Assembly: GCA_040839025.1 (NCBI GenBank)
Contig: JBFPJN010000002.1
Span: 124,001-188,000, forward strand
DNA from: Alphaproteobacteria bacterium LSUCC0719
Lineage (GTDB): Bacteria; Pseudomonadota; Alphaproteobacteria; Puniceispirillales; Puniceispirillaceae
Length of the DNA: 64,000 nucleotides
Direction of reading: 5' to 3'
A program made the translations under genes and the position numbers. The stretch's first letter is position 1, and each line of letters begins with the position of its first letter. A model generated the notes under the pieces. That model searched no databases and was not told the origin of the DNA. It saw only the letters and a program-made list of their open reading frames with translations. Positions 8,238-17,546 of the stretch are shown in pieces.

Positions 8238-9824
8238 CTATTTCAGATAGACCCGATCAAGTGGCGACACCGTTGCCCAGATGCCGACCGGCGGGTTGCC
8301 GACCTTGTCCGAGTAGATGGTGTGATAGGGAAGCGCATAGGTGTGATACACCGGCACATCCTCGGCAATGATCTTCTGGAACTCGGAATAGAGCGCCTTG
8401 CGTTTCGCCGGATCCGTCTCGCTGCCAGCCATCTCCATCAGCTCGTCAACACGAGGGTTGGAATAGCTCTGCGTATTCGACCAGATCACACCTTTCTTGA
8501 TGTTGCTTGACGAATAGGTCCGGTGAACACCGATCACAGGGTCACCCCAGTTGAAGACAACATCCCAGGTCATTTCGAAATCATGACCGCCAACCCGCTT
8601 GGCCCAGGTCGGGAAGTCGGGTGAGGAGCGGATTTCAACATCGATGCCGACCTTCTTCAGCTGCGGCTTGATATATTCGGCCTGCGCCTTGATCCCGGCC
8701 CAGCCATAATCGACTGTCAGGGTAAACCGGTTACCATCGGCACCGCGTGGATAGCCGGCCTCGTCGAGAAGCGCATTCGCCTTGTCGAGATCAAGGTCAT
8801 AGGTCTCGACATTCGGCTCGTAGAATGGTGATCCGGGGTGAATGCCGGTCAGCGCCGGTGTCGAGGTGCCGAGCATGATCGCCTTATTCACAAAGTCGCG
8901 GTCCACAGCATAGGCAATGGCCTGTCTGACCTTCTTGTTGCCGGTCGGCCCGTCAGACGCGGTGTTGAAGGCAAGCCAGGCAATCGGTCCGATCGCCGCA
9001 TAGGCGACGCCCTCGCTTGTTGCCGTCACGCCGCTGGCCTTTTTCAGACGATTGATGTCACGCGGATTCTGTTCAAAGCCGCTGAGATGCGCCTCGCCAT
9101 TCTCCAGCGCGATGGTGCGCGCCGAACCGTCCTTGATGATCCGCATCACGACCTTGTCGAGATAGGGACGACCTTCGATGAAGAAATCGTCATTCCGTTC
9201 CAGGATGATGTGCTGGTCACGCTTGAACTCGACAAGCTTGAACGGTCCCGACCCGACAACATTTTCCGAATTGGCCGGATGCGTCTTTGGATCCTGACCA
9301 TCACCGTAGACATGCTCGGGGATGATCGGCAGCAACTGCGAAGACATGGCCAGGAGCAGCGCCGGATGCGGCTTGCTGAGCTTGATCACCGCCGTGTGGT
9401 CATCCGGAGTCTCTACCGAGTCGACAGGTGCGAACATCGTCTTGAACGGATGGTTTTCCTGCACTGTCTTGATCGAAAAGGCGACGTCGGACGATTTGAT
9501 CGGCGTTCCGTCATGGAAGGTCGCGCCCTTCACAAGATTCAATGTCACTGTCAGCCCGTCATCCGACGTATTCCAGCTTTCGGCCAGATATGGCTGCGGT
9601 GTCCAATCCTCGTCATACCGAAGCGGTGCTGCGAAGAGCTGGTTTCCCGGCTCGCCAGTGGCAATTCCCGACTGTACGGCCGGGTTCAGGTGCCGAGGTG
9701 TATTCTGTACGGCCCAGATCAAGGTACCGCCACGCTTTGCGCCATCATCTGCGAGCGCGGCCCCGGTCTGCAGGGCCACCGCCATCGCCAGTGCTGACGA
9801 CACTGCGACAAATCTTTTCATCAT
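8238..9824 (-). CDS. periplasmic solute-binding protein, SBP_bac_5 family (DppA/OppA-like)
   Basis: 528 residues from the ATG at 9824, preceded by a GGGGGA site. A second ATG follows directly. The N-terminus MMKRFVAVSSALAMAVALQ with a small-residue stretch and ALADD is a Sec signal peptide with cleavage expected after ALA. The mature protein has the family pattern GGTLIWA, LAESWNTSDDGLTVTLNL, and VGSGPFKL...RNDDFF. It should capture the substrate for the permease and ATPase genes downstream. The usable frame extends 17 codons further upstream, but that stretch lacks a ribosome-binding site and would bury the signal peptide. Confidence 0.9.
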   Translation of the reverse strand: MMKRFVAVSSALAMAVALQTGAALADDGAKRGGTLIWAVQNTPRHLNPAVQSGIATGEPGNQLFAAPLRYDEDWTPQPYLAESWNTSDDGLTVTLNLVKGATFHDGTPIKSSDVAFSIKTVQENHPFKTMFAPVDSVETPDDHTAVIKLSKPHPALLLAMSSQLLPIIPEHVYGDGQDPKTHPANSENVVGSGPFKLVEFKRDQHIILERNDDFFIEGRPYLDKVVMRIIKDGSARTIALENGEAHLSGFEQNPRDINRLKKASGVTATSEGVAYAAIGPIAWLAFNTASDGPTGNKKVRQAIAYAVDRDFVNKAIMLGTSTPALTGIHPGSPFYEPNVETYDLDLDKANALLDEAGYPRGADGNRFTLTVDYGWAGIKAQAEYIKPQLKKVGIDVEIRSSPDFPTWAKRVGGHDFEMTWDVVFNWGDPVIGVHRTYSSSNIKKGVIWSNTQSYSNPRVDELMEMAGSETDPAKRKALYSEFQKIIAEDVPVYHTYALPYHTIYSDKVGNPPVGIWATVSPLDRVYLK

Positions 9825-9967
9825 CGCTTTTTCCCCCAAATATTTATGTTTATACATTGGTGTGTAGTATTTCACCCTAGCGCTTGATGTAGCGCGTTCA
9901 AGCAGAAACTGGACTCGCCCGCTGATCCTGACTTGCCTCCGAATCCGGTTCGGACAGCTATATACAG

Positions 9968-10714
9968 CTATATACAGCGGCCTCCATCAACCTCCATCGC
10001 AACGCCGGTAATCATCGAGGCGTCATCCGAACACAGGAACAACGCCGCCGCCGCGATATCTGCAGGTTGAGAAAATCGGCCAAGCGGAATTGTCGACAGG
10101 AACCGCGCCCGCATCTCGGGCGTATCCTCGCCCATGAAACTGGCGAGCAAAGGCGTTTCGCCAGCCACAGGATTAACCGCATTTACCCTTATGCCAAAGG
10201 GCGCAAGTTCAATGGCCATGGCCTTGGTAGCGGTAATCATCCAGCCCTTTGAAGCGTTGTACCAGCTGAGATTTGGCCGTGGCGAGACACCGGCTGTCGA
10301 GGCCACATTCAGGATCGCCCCGCTGCCGGCGGCTTTCATCATCGGCACGAACTGTCGGGCGGCCAGATAAACAGCCTTGTTGTTGACCGCCATGACGCGG
10401 TCGAACATCTCCTCGTCCACGCTCTCGAGCGGACCAGCCACATGGGTTATGCCGGCATTGTTGACCAGAATGTCGACGGTGGTGAAGGCCGACTGTGCCG
10501 TCGCTGCCATGGCGGCAACAGACCCGGCATCTGCAACATCAACCTCGCATGCGATGCCATTGATGCCGGCCGCCACCTCGGCGGCTGCAGTGCCATTGAT
10601 ATCGGCCACCATGACCTGCGCGCCCTCGGCGGCGAAGCGGGCGACGATGCCAGCACCAAACCCCGACCCGCCACCTGTCACGATTGCCGTTTTTCCCTTC
10701 AAGACCCCTGTCAT
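9968..10714 (-). CDS. short-chain dehydrogenase/reductase (SDR)
   Basis: 248 residues. The NAD(P) motif TGGGSGFG is at the N-terminus, NNAG is in the middle, the catalytic Ser lies in NVAST, and the YxxxK motif reads YNASK. MEVDGGRCI near the end is the usual SDR C-terminus. AGGAG lies 8 nt before the ATG. It could be a 3-oxoacyl or alcohol dehydrogenase; the substrate is not evident. It lies between the M20 amidase gene and the importer operon on the same strand. The last codons fall in a 10-nt tandem repeat (about 9959-9978). Confidence 0.85.
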   Translation of the reverse strand: MTGVLKGKTAIVTGGGSGFGAGIVARFAAEGAQVMVADINGTAAAEVAAGINGIACEVDVADAGSVAAMAATAQSAFTTVDILVNNAGITHVAGPLESVDEEMFDRVMAVNNKAVYLAARQFVPMMKAAGSGAILNVASTAGVSPRPNLSWYNASKGWMITATKAMAIELAPFGIRVNAVNPVAGETPLLASFMGEDTPEMRARFLSTIPLGRFSQPADIAAAALFLCSDDASMITGVAMEVDGGRCI

Positions 10715-10771
10715 GGCGTCACTCCTGTTGCCTGCATGAACATTACGGCCGATGACACCGGCCCAAAACAG

Positions 10772-12070
10772 CTAGTGACGCGGCAGCATGCCACACAACC
10801 GCGCCAGACTGACCGCCATGACACGCGCCGAATCCATCATATCGCCGATGCCAATCCATTCGTCCGGCTGGTGCGCCAGTTCCAGAAGACCCGGCCCATA
10901 GGCAATGCAGTTCTGCAATTTGCCGATACGGTCGATATGTTTCTGGTCATAGGTTCCCGGCGAAAGCACCATTTCCGGGTCCACCTTCATGACGTCGCGG
11001 ATCGCGTCGCGGATTGTTGTCACGACAGGCGCTGTCTCGGCGGTCATGACAGGCTGCACCTCGAAGAGATCGCGGATCTCATAGCGAAAACCGGGTCGGG
11101 AGGCGGCCACACGCTGCATCATCGAATCGATCTCGGCCTTGACCTCGGCGATATCCTCCTCGACCAGGAACCGCCGGTCGATGGTGATCACACAGCGATC
11201 CGGAACACAGGCCGACGGCAGACCGGTATAGCCTTCTTTGGGTTCGGCAAGACCGCCATGAATGCTGTTGACGTTCAGCGTTGATTGTCTGGCGCCCTCG
11301 GGCACTATGGGCAGATCCGTATGCCGCGCAGCCAGTGCGGGAAACAGGCTTGCCTCCATTTCGGCGATCACCGCCCCCATGTGACGCACCGCGCAATCAC
11401 CGAGGAACGGCATCGAGCCATGGGCGATGCGACCCTCGGTTTCGATCTCGGCCCACCAGACACCCCGATGACCAAGACAAATCCGGTCCTTGTTCAACGG
11501 TTCGGGAATGATCACATGCTGCACCCGTGACGGGTCGAACCAGCCCTTTTCGGCAAGATGGGCGACGCCGCCAAAGCCCCCTGTTTCTTCGTCAGCGGTG
11601 CCGGAAATCTCGATCGCGCCCCGATAGTCGGGGCAGGTGGCGATAAAGGCTTCGGCGGCGATGATGGCGCTGGCAAGCCCCCCCTTCATGTCACAGGCGC
11701 CACGCCCATAGATCCGGTCGCCTTCGACGGTGGCGGCAAAGGGATCGCGGGTCCATCCCTGGCCAACAGTGACGACATCGGTGTGGGCATTGAAATGAAC
11801 GCAGTCACCACCACCGGCACCATCATGCCGGCAGATGACGTTCCAGCGCGGATATTTGTCCGAATCACCAAGCGATCCTTCGGCACGGACAAATTCTGCC
11901 CGGAACCCGCTTGTGGCAAGCCGGGCCGCCAGATGATCGCAGATTTCCCGGTAGTTATCGCCGGGCGGATTGATGGTGGGGATCCGGATCAGGTCGCGCG
12001 CCGTTTCGATCAGCGAGTCCCGGCGCTGGTCAATCTCGGCACGCAAACGGTCCTGAATATCGCCGGCCAT
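10772..12070 (-). CDS. M20-family metallopeptidase/deacylase (ArgE/DapE-like)
   Basis: 432 residues. Metal-binding motifs are HFNAHTDVV, GRGACDMKGG and DEETGG, in the order typical of M20 enzymes, with a central dimerisation domain (HGSMPFLGDCAVRHM region) and a C-terminal His near QKHID. The family includes acetylornithine deacetylase and succinyl-diaminopimelate desuccinylase; closeness to either is uncertain. A GGGGGAG site precedes the ATG. Lying in the same direction as a peptide-type importer, it may deacylate or cleave an imported N-acyl amino acid or dipeptide (inference). Confidence 0.85.
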   Translation of the reverse strand: MAGDIQDRLRAEIDQRRDSLIETARDLIRIPTINPPGDNYREICDHLAARLATSGFRAEFVRAEGSLGDSDKYPRWNVICRHDGAGGGDCVHFNAHTDVVTVGQGWTRDPFAATVEGDRIYGRGACDMKGGLASAIIAAEAFIATCPDYRGAIEISGTADEETGGFGGVAHLAEKGWFDPSRVQHVIIPEPLNKDRICLGHRGVWWAEIETEGRIAHGSMPFLGDCAVRHMGAVIAEMEASLFPALAARHTDLPIVPEGARQSTLNVNSIHGGLAEPKEGYTGLPSACVPDRCVITIDRRFLVEEDIAEVKAEIDSMMQRVAASRPGFRYEIRDLFEVQPVMTAETAPVVTTIRDAIRDVMKVDPEMVLSPGTYDQKHIDRIGKLQNCIAYGPGLLELAHQPDEWIGIGDMMDSARVMAVSLARLCGMLPRH

Positions 12071-12151
12071 CCCTGTTCTCCCCCCTCGGGAACTTCGACT
12101 TCGACGCTATTGGGATGTCAGGGCAAGGTCAAGAAGGCCACAGTTTCGGGG

Positions 12152-14221
12152 CTAGTCGAGAAAGCCCCGCCCCGCATCCGCAAGCCGGACAATCCGCGGC
12201 GACAATGCCCAGATCACCGGGTCGCGTTCCTGCAAGGCGGCAAGACGGTCCCTGATCAGGTCCAACCCCATCTTGTCGGCATGGAAAAGCGGCCCCCCAC
12301 GAAAGCGGGGAAAGCCGTAGCCATGCACAAGGACGAGATCGATGTCCGACGCATCAGCGGCGATTCCATCCTCAAGCAAGGCCGCAGCTTCGTTGATCAG
12401 CGCCAGCAACAGCGTTTCCTCGATCAGATCATCGGCAAGTTCATGGCGGGTGATGCCGTGGCGGGTCGCTTCTGCCTCGATCAATGGCACCAGGTCGGGG
12501 TTCGGGCCAATGGCCCTGCCATCCTCATATAGATACCAGCCCCGCCCGGCTTTGCGGCCAAGCCAGCCAGCCTCGCAGACAAGATCGGAAACGCGGCTGT
12601 AGCGGCGCGCCGGGTCACGTGTTGCCGCCTGTCGTCGCCGGTTTGCCCAGGCGATATCGAGGCCCGACATGTCCTGTGTTTCATATGGCCCCATAGCATA
12701 GCCGAAATCGCGCATGACACGGTCGATCTGTGCAATCCCGGCCCCGTCGAGCAGCAGCAGTTCCGCGGCCTCGCGAACCCGTTGCAGCATCCTGTTGCCG
12801 ACAAATCCGTCACAGACGCCAACCTGCACCGGTATCTTGCGCAGTCTCCTGGCCAGCGCATATCCAGTGGCCAGCGCGCGATCCGAGGTTTTCGCGCCGC
12901 GGACAATCTCCAGCAGCTTCATGATATGCGCCGGGCTGAAGAAATGCAGACCGACAAGCCGTGACGGGTCGGCAAGACAGCCGGCCATCACATCAATATC
13001 CAGATACGAGGTGTTGCTTGCCAGCACCGCGTCAGGGGCTGCCCTGTCGAGGGCCGTCAGAACATCACGTTTGACCTGCATATCCTCGAAAACAGCCTCG
13101 ATCACAAGTCCGGCGTCTTCAAGACCGTGATAGCCAGCCTGGAACCGGATTGCGTCCAGTTCGCGCGCCGCCGAATCGGCCTGCATCAGCCCGCGGCCGA
13201 CCGCAGCATCATACAGACCGGACATGCGCCGGTGCGCCGCCCGCACAGCCTCATCATCGCGCTCGACAAGTGTCACCGCGCTTCCCGAACGGGCCAGCGC
13301 ATGCGCGATCCCGGCCCCCATTGTGCCGCCACCAATGACAATGGCGGTATCCAGCGGCGCTGTCGCCGCAGCCTTCAGATGCGCCGGGGCCCGCGCACCC
13401 CGCTCGGCAAAGAAAATATGGCGCAGCGCCCGGCATTCATCTCCATCGCGCAGGGCAAGGAAGGTGGCACGTTCCTCGGCCAGCGCCTCGTCGAAAGGCA
13501 TGGTTTGCGAAAGCCCGAGCAGCCTCACAGCCTCTTCCGGCGCGCGCTGGCGCGGCATTCTGCGACGCGCCTGCGCCAAAGCCGCTGCCGCCGCTTCGGG
13601 GTCGGCATCCGGTGCCGGACGACACGAGACAGGCAGGCGATCCTGAATGGCTGCCGGCGACAGGGTCAGCGCCGCCGCCACCGGGTCGTCATCCTGCTGG
13701 TCGATCAGCCCGATCTCCAGCGCCTCGGCGGCGCGTACGCTTCGCCCGGCCGGGATCATCGACAGCGCGGCTTTCATGCCGACAAGCCGAGGCAGACGCT
13801 GGGTGCCGCCTGATCCCGGAACCACCCCAAGGATCACTTCAGGAAGGCCAAGCTGCGCGGTTGGCGCGGCTATGCGCCACCGACAGGCCAGCGCCAGTTC
13901 CAATCCACCACCAAGACAGGCCCCTTTTATCGCGGCAATGACCGGAACCGTCGTCGTTTCCAGCGCCGCCACCACTGTTGGCAGGTCCGGTTGCCCCATT
14001 GGCAGGCCGAATTCACCGGCATCAGCGCCAGCAGCAAAAATATCACCTGCCCCGGCAAGGATGATCCGGTCGACATCATCATCCTTTGCGATGGCCGCCA
14101 GCGCCGCAAGCAGACCAGCCCGGATGTCATGGTTGATGGCATTGACCGGGGGGCGGTCGATTTCGACAAGCGCCGCCCGTCCGATCCTGCGATGGCTTAC
14201 AATGTCCGGATTTGTCGACAT
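12152..14221 (-). CDS. FadB-like enoyl-CoA hydratase / 3-hydroxyacyl-CoA dehydrogenase
   Basis: 689 residues from the ATG at 14221. The N-terminal 190 residues are a crotonase domain with FAAGADAGEFG, the oxyanion loop KGACLGGGLELA and LPEV; both catalytic-type Glu residues are present. From about residue 285 comes the NAD domain (IGGGTMGAGIAHALARSG), then HFFSP and a duplicated C-terminal helical domain. The architecture is that of bifunctional beta-oxidation enzymes. No thiolase (FadA) gene is adjacent. The open frame extends to 14293 with a GGGAGGGG stretch, but too far from 14221 to be its ribosome site, so the start is only moderately sure. Confidence 0.88.
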   Translation of the reverse strand: MSTNPDIVSHRRIGRAALVEIDRPPVNAINHDIRAGLLAALAAIAKDDDVDRIILAGAGDIFAAGADAGEFGLPMGQPDLPTVVAALETTTVPVIAAIKGACLGGGLELALACRWRIAAPTAQLGLPEVILGVVPGSGGTQRLPRLVGMKAALSMIPAGRSVRAAEALEIGLIDQQDDDPVAAALTLSPAAIQDRLPVSCRPAPDADPEAAAAALAQARRRMPRQRAPEEAVRLLGLSQTMPFDEALAEERATFLALRDGDECRALRHIFFAERGARAPAHLKAAATAPLDTAIVIGGGTMGAGIAHALARSGSAVTLVERDDEAVRAAHRRMSGLYDAAVGRGLMQADSAARELDAIRFQAGYHGLEDAGLVIEAVFEDMQVKRDVLTALDRAAPDAVLASNTSYLDIDVMAGCLADPSRLVGLHFFSPAHIMKLLEIVRGAKTSDRALATGYALARRLRKIPVQVGVCDGFVGNRMLQRVREAAELLLLDGAGIAQIDRVMRDFGYAMGPYETQDMSGLDIAWANRRRQAATRDPARRYSRVSDLVCEAGWLGRKAGRGWYLYEDGRAIGPNPDLVPLIEAEATRHGITRHELADDLIEETLLLALINEAAALLEDGIAADASDIDLVLVHGYGFPRFRGGPLFHADKMGLDLIRDRLAALQERDPVIWALSPRIVRLADAGRGFLD

Positions 14222-14380
14222 GATGTTCGTTGTGGGCGCGTGCCCCTCCCGCAAGAATGACGGCGCGCCCGCTCCTGGAAACCGGCCCGGCATTCATGCC
14301 ATCTTGCCAGCCCCTGCCTTCGGAAGGCCAGCCCTATATTCAGCATGCCATGCCGGATATCACAGTTCGCTGGGCTTGAA

Positions 14381-14386
14381 ATTATA
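14381..14386 (-). promoter_or_regulatory. possible -10 element (TATAAT) for the FadB-like gene
   Basis: A perfect TATAAT on the minus strand lies about 160 nt upstream of the FadB-like start, in the divergent spacer with the SDR gene at 14433. The matching -35 position (CTGCGA, 17 nt spacer) is weak, so this is a tentative call. Confidence 0.3.
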
Positions 14387-14432
14387 CAGGACGGGTGCCA
14401 GCCTCGCAGTCTGACAGACAGGGGAAACCGCT

Positions 14433-15185
14433 ATGGACCTTTCCGGAAAACGGGTGCTTGTCACCGGCGGCAGTGGCGGCCTTGGCCGCGTGCTGGCCGC
14501 TGATTTTGCCAAAGCCGGTGCCGATGTGCATATCACAGGGCGGCGCAGAGCGGCGCTGGATGCCGCGGTGGCGGCACTATCGGGGGTCACGGCACATCAG
14601 CTTGACGTCACGGATGAGACCGCGACCGACACCCTGTTCGCCACGCTTGGCAGCTGCGATATCGTCATCGCGAATGCCGGGATCGCCGACAGCGCACCAC
14701 TTCACCATACCTCGCTTGATCAATGGCAGCAGATCATGGCAGTCAATCTGACCGGATGCTTTCTGACATTCCGGGCCGGGCTGAGGGCGCTTCGTGATGA
14801 AGGCACATCCTGGGGCCGGCTGATCGCCATCTCGTCGATCATGGGGCTGGCAGGATACAGCTATGCCGCCGCCTACAGCGCCTCCAAACATGGGGTAAAC
14901 GGGTTGGTGAAGTCACTTGCCGCCGAGCTGACAACCAGCGGCATTACCGCGAATGCGCTGTGTCCGGGCTATCTCGACACCGAAATGACCGATCGCAGCA
15001 TCGCCACCATTGTCGAACGAACCGGCAGGACCCCCGAAGCAGCGCGCGCAGCTCTCATCAGCACCACCCCGCTCGGCAGGCTGATCACCCCGGCCGAGGT
15101 CAGTCAGGCGGCACTCTGGCTGTGCGGACCAGGGTCGGATGCCGTCAACGGGCAGGAGATCGCCATCAATGGCGGCAAGGTCTGA
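14433..15185 (+). CDS. short-chain dehydrogenase/reductase (SDR)
   Basis: 250 residues. The motifs are TGGSGGLG (cofactor loop), ANAG, ISSIMG with the catalytic Ser, YSASK as YxxxK, and a final GQEIAINGGKV. It reads like FabG-type 3-oxoacyl or 3-hydroxybutyrate dehydrogenases. GGGGAA lies upstream of the ATG. It is divergent from the FadB-like gene and convergent with the CoA-transferase genes, so a role in the same acyl-CoA pathway is plausible but not shown. Confidence 0.85.
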   Translation: MDLSGKRVLVTGGSGGLGRVLAADFAKAGADVHITGRRRAALDAAVAALSGVTAHQLDVTDETATDTLFATLGSCDIVIANAGIADSAPLHHTSLDQWQQIMAVNLTGCFLTFRAGLRALRDEGTSWGRLIAISSIMGLAGYSYAAAYSASKHGVNGLVKSLAAELTTSGITANALCPGYLDTEMTDRSIATIVERTGRTPEAARAALISTTPLGRLITPAEVSQAALWLCGPGSDAVNGQEIAINGGKV

Positions 15186-15248
15186 CAGGTACCGTGATCA
15201 GGTGCCGCGACCAGCTTTGACATATGATCTCTTGCACAGGGTCAATGG

Positions 15249-16022
15249 TCAGCCTGCAGCATTCGCGCGGGCGGTATTTGCCTTCAATTCGCGAAGCACC
15301 GACAGTTCGGTGTCATCCGGTGGCGCGGTCTGCACGACATCCGGGGCAAAGCGTGCCGGCCATCCGCATGTGTCCTGAACCATTTCAGCCGTTACGCCGG
15401 GATGAAGCTGTGTGACCGTCAGCTCGCCCGTGTCCGGATCCGCCTCCCACACCGCAAGATCGGTGATCAGCGCCACCGGTCCCGCCGTGTCCAGCCCCAT
15501 CCTGCGGCGGTGGTCACCACCTTCGCCGTGGCCAAAGCTGGTGAAGAAGTCGATTGTTTCCACCATGCCGCGACGCGACTGTTTCATCGTGACAAACACC
15601 TTCTGCGACAGGCTGGCAATCTCCGGCGCGCCGCCACCGCCGGGAAGGCGTGTCGTTGGCGTTTCATAGTCGCCAATCACCGTGGTGTTGATATTGCCGA
15701 ACCTGTCAATCTGTGCGGCACCGAGAAACCCGATGGTGATATGCCCGCCCTGAAGCCAGTATCGAAACATCTCCGGCACCGGCACGGTTGTCAGAGCGGT
15801 ATCGCACAGCTCGCCATCGCCAATGGACAGCGGCAGCACCGATGGTTCGGTCCCGATGGTCCCCGATTCATAGATCAGGGTAATGCCGGGGGCGTGCGTC
15901 AGGCGCGCCACATTGCAGGCCGCAGATGGGGGGCCGATACCGACAAAGCAGACATCCCGGGACGTCAACATCCGGGCTGCCGCGATAGTCATCATTTCAT
16001 CAGGTGTGAACGCGGCATTCAT
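15249..16022 (-). CDS. CoA-transferase subunit B (GctB/IpdB-like)
   Basis: 257 residues from the ATG at 16022, which overlaps the subunit A stop as ATGA (16019-16022) and has GTGGAG upstream. GIGPPSAACNVARL and IYESGTIG correspond to the glutaconate CoA-transferase B subunit; the Glu in YESG is the expected CoA-thioester nucleophile. FGNINTT and LPGGGGAPEIASL are further family features. It forms a heteromer with the subunit encoded just upstream. The acid/CoA pair used cannot be decided. The similarly built IpdAB hydrolases of steroid ring cleavage are an alternative. Confidence 0.85.
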   Translation of the reverse strand: MNAAFTPDEMMTIAAARMLTSRDVCFVGIGPPSAACNVARLTHAPGITLIYESGTIGTEPSVLPLSIGDGELCDTALTTVPVPEMFRYWLQGGHITIGFLGAAQIDRFGNINTTVIGDYETPTTRLPGGGGAPEIASLSQKVFVTMKQSRRGMVETIDFFTSFGHGEGGDHRRRMGLDTAGPVALITDLAVWEADPDTGELTVTQLHPGVTAEMVQDTCGWPARFAPDVVQTAPPDDTELSVLRELKANTARANAAG

Positions 16023-16870
16023 CGACCATGTCTCCACGTCACCCGTTCGGCAAAGACAGTTTCGTCAACAGCCAGAACATGTTCAGCCATCCAGGCAAGA
16101 AAGCCGTCACGATCGGCGGCGACCTTGTCCCAGGCGATATAGGCGGCATTGTCACGCGCATAATAGCCATGCGCATATGAGGGGTGCGCACCGCCCGGAA
16201 CATGGGCAATGGCATCCACTGTCCAGTGCGGCAAAACCAGCGCGTTGGGGTGCGAGTCCAGGCTGTCGACAATCTCTTCAACCGTCACAACGGCGGCCCT
16301 GGCGGCAAGGACGGCCTCTTTCTGGACGCCGACAATACCTTCGATCAGGACATTGCCCTTGCGGTCTGCCTTCAGGGCATGAATGAAGCTCACATCCGGG
16401 TTGATTGCCGGCACCGCGGCAAGCGTCTGGCCGGTAAACGGACAAATGATCTCCCTGATTTCGGGATTGACCCGCGGCATGTCGGTGCCGACATAACCCC
16501 GCAACACGGCAAACGGCAGTTTCGAGGCACCGGCCTCATAGGCATGCGCCAGTGCCGCATGTGAATGTTCGACGATTTCGATCCGGTGCGGCCAGCCATT
16601 TTCAAGCGAGTCGCGAAGCCGCCGCAACAGACCGACCCCGGGGTTGCCGGCATAGGAAAAGATCATCTTGGCGACACAGCCCATGCCGATCAGCTGGTCA
16701 TAGATCACGTCCGGCGTCATTCGCACAACAACCAGATCGCGCCGCTGCTGGCGAATGACTTCATGCGCGGCGGCATAGGGCATCAGATGAGTGAACCCTT
16801 CAAAGGCCGCCATCATGCCGTCCGACAGATGCGTGGCGACGGCGTCCTTCAGCGACATGAACTCTGCCAT
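16019..16870 (-). CDS. CoA-transferase subunit A (GctA/IpdA-like)
   Basis: 283 residues from the ATG at 16870. The N-terminal SLKDAVATHLSDGMMAAFEGF and the central FSYAGNPGVGLL and ALKADRKGNV segments match the alpha subunit of glutaconate-type CoA-transferases. The upstream in-frame extension to 16921 has no domain similarity and was excluded. It is translationally coupled to subunit B. The neighbouring FadB-like and SDR genes suggest activation or breakdown of a dicarboxylic or hydroxy acid as its CoA ester (inference). Confidence 0.85.
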   Translation of the reverse strand: MAEFMSLKDAVATHLSDGMMAAFEGFTHLMPYAAAHEVIRQQRRDLVVVRMTPDVIYDQLIGMGCVAKMIFSYAGNPGVGLLRRLRDSLENGWPHRIEIVEHSHAALAHAYEAGASKLPFAVLRGYVGTDMPRVNPEIREIICPFTGQTLAAVPAINPDVSFIHALKADRKGNVLIEGIVGVQKEAVLAARAAVVTVEEIVDSLDSHPNALVLPHWTVDAIAHVPGGAHPSYAHGYYARDNAAYIAWDKVAADRDGFLAWMAEHVLAVDETVFAERVTWRHGR

Positions 16871-16978
16871 GATTTCGACGTTCCCGGGTTTGTACCTACA
16901 GACCCGACAACACGGGTTCACAGCCGGATCATACCTTTCAGCCAGCCCAAGTCAAAGCGTCGACATGCCGGCTGGCGG

Positions 16979-17377
16979 CTAGACTCCGAACAACAGCTCG
17001 TGCATCACCCGTCCTGGCCAGAAGGTGAAAAATCCTGTCAGCACCAGCGCCAGCCAGAACAGCAGAACCATCACCCGGCGATGTCCCTTTATATCGCGAC
17101 GCCGCGCCCGTGATATGGCGATCCACAGGCTGGCAAGCGTCAACAGCGACAGCAGATGGATCGGGCTGAATCGCCCGAACATTCTGATTTCATGGATGAA
17201 CAATCCCGATATCGCCACGCTGGCCATCAACACCACCCACAGATAGCCAAGCCGGCGATGGGTCCAGCCACCCTTCGGTCGCCACAGCTGCACTGCCCCC
17301 AGTGCCGTCGCGGCAAAGGCCGCCAGCGCATGAAAGGGAATCGGCACCGCGGCCTCGATCAATGGAGCTGGGTTCAT
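16979..17377 (-). CDS. DUF2306-type small membrane protein
   Basis: 132 residues with four predicted membrane helices: 12-31, 47-62, 72-86 and 103-120. The conserved arrangement of His residues in HALAAF, THRRLGYLW and KGHRRVM resembles DUF2306/YozB-like membrane proteins, some of which bind haem-like cofactors; function is unknown. It is separated from the CoA-transferase genes by 108 nt and diverges from the methyltransferase gene. Confidence 0.7.
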   Translation of the reverse strand: MNPAPLIEAAVPIPFHALAAFAATALGAVQLWRPKGGWTHRRLGYLWVVLMASVAISGLFIHEIRMFGRFSPIHLLSLLTLASLWIAISRARRRDIKGHRRVMVLLFWLALVLTGFFTFWPGRVMHELLFGV

Positions 17378-17480
17378 CCTGCGAACCTTTCAGACATGGC
17401 GTTTCAGCGGTCAGGATAGGATGTGCTTACGATTTGCGGCAAGGCTGCTATCCTGCTGCGATGTTTGTTCCGCCACCCCT

Positions 17481-17534
17481 TCAATCACCGGATCGTCAAT
17501 CACCGGATCGCCAATCACCGGATCGCCAATCGCC
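17481..17534 (+). repeat. 15-nt tandem repeat, about 3.5 copies
   Basis: The unit YCAATCACCGGATCG occurs at 17481-17495, 17496-17510 and 17511-17525, followed by a partial copy at 17526-17534. Because the unit is a multiple of three, the frame stays open through it and would encode an ITGSx repeat. It lies just before the likely GTG start of the methyltransferase, in its presumed leader. Confidence 0.85.
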
Positions 17535-17546
17535 ACAGGACCTGCC

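Noticed and set aside
17481-17534. CRISPR-like repeat array
   Set aside because: The 15-nt units are directly adjacent with no spacers, and no cas genes are in the window.
17421-17546. Longer N-terminus for the methyltransferase starting at 17421
   Set aside because: The extension is Cys-rich and then repetitive, has no family similarity, and a GTG with a well-spaced ribosome site begins the conserved part.
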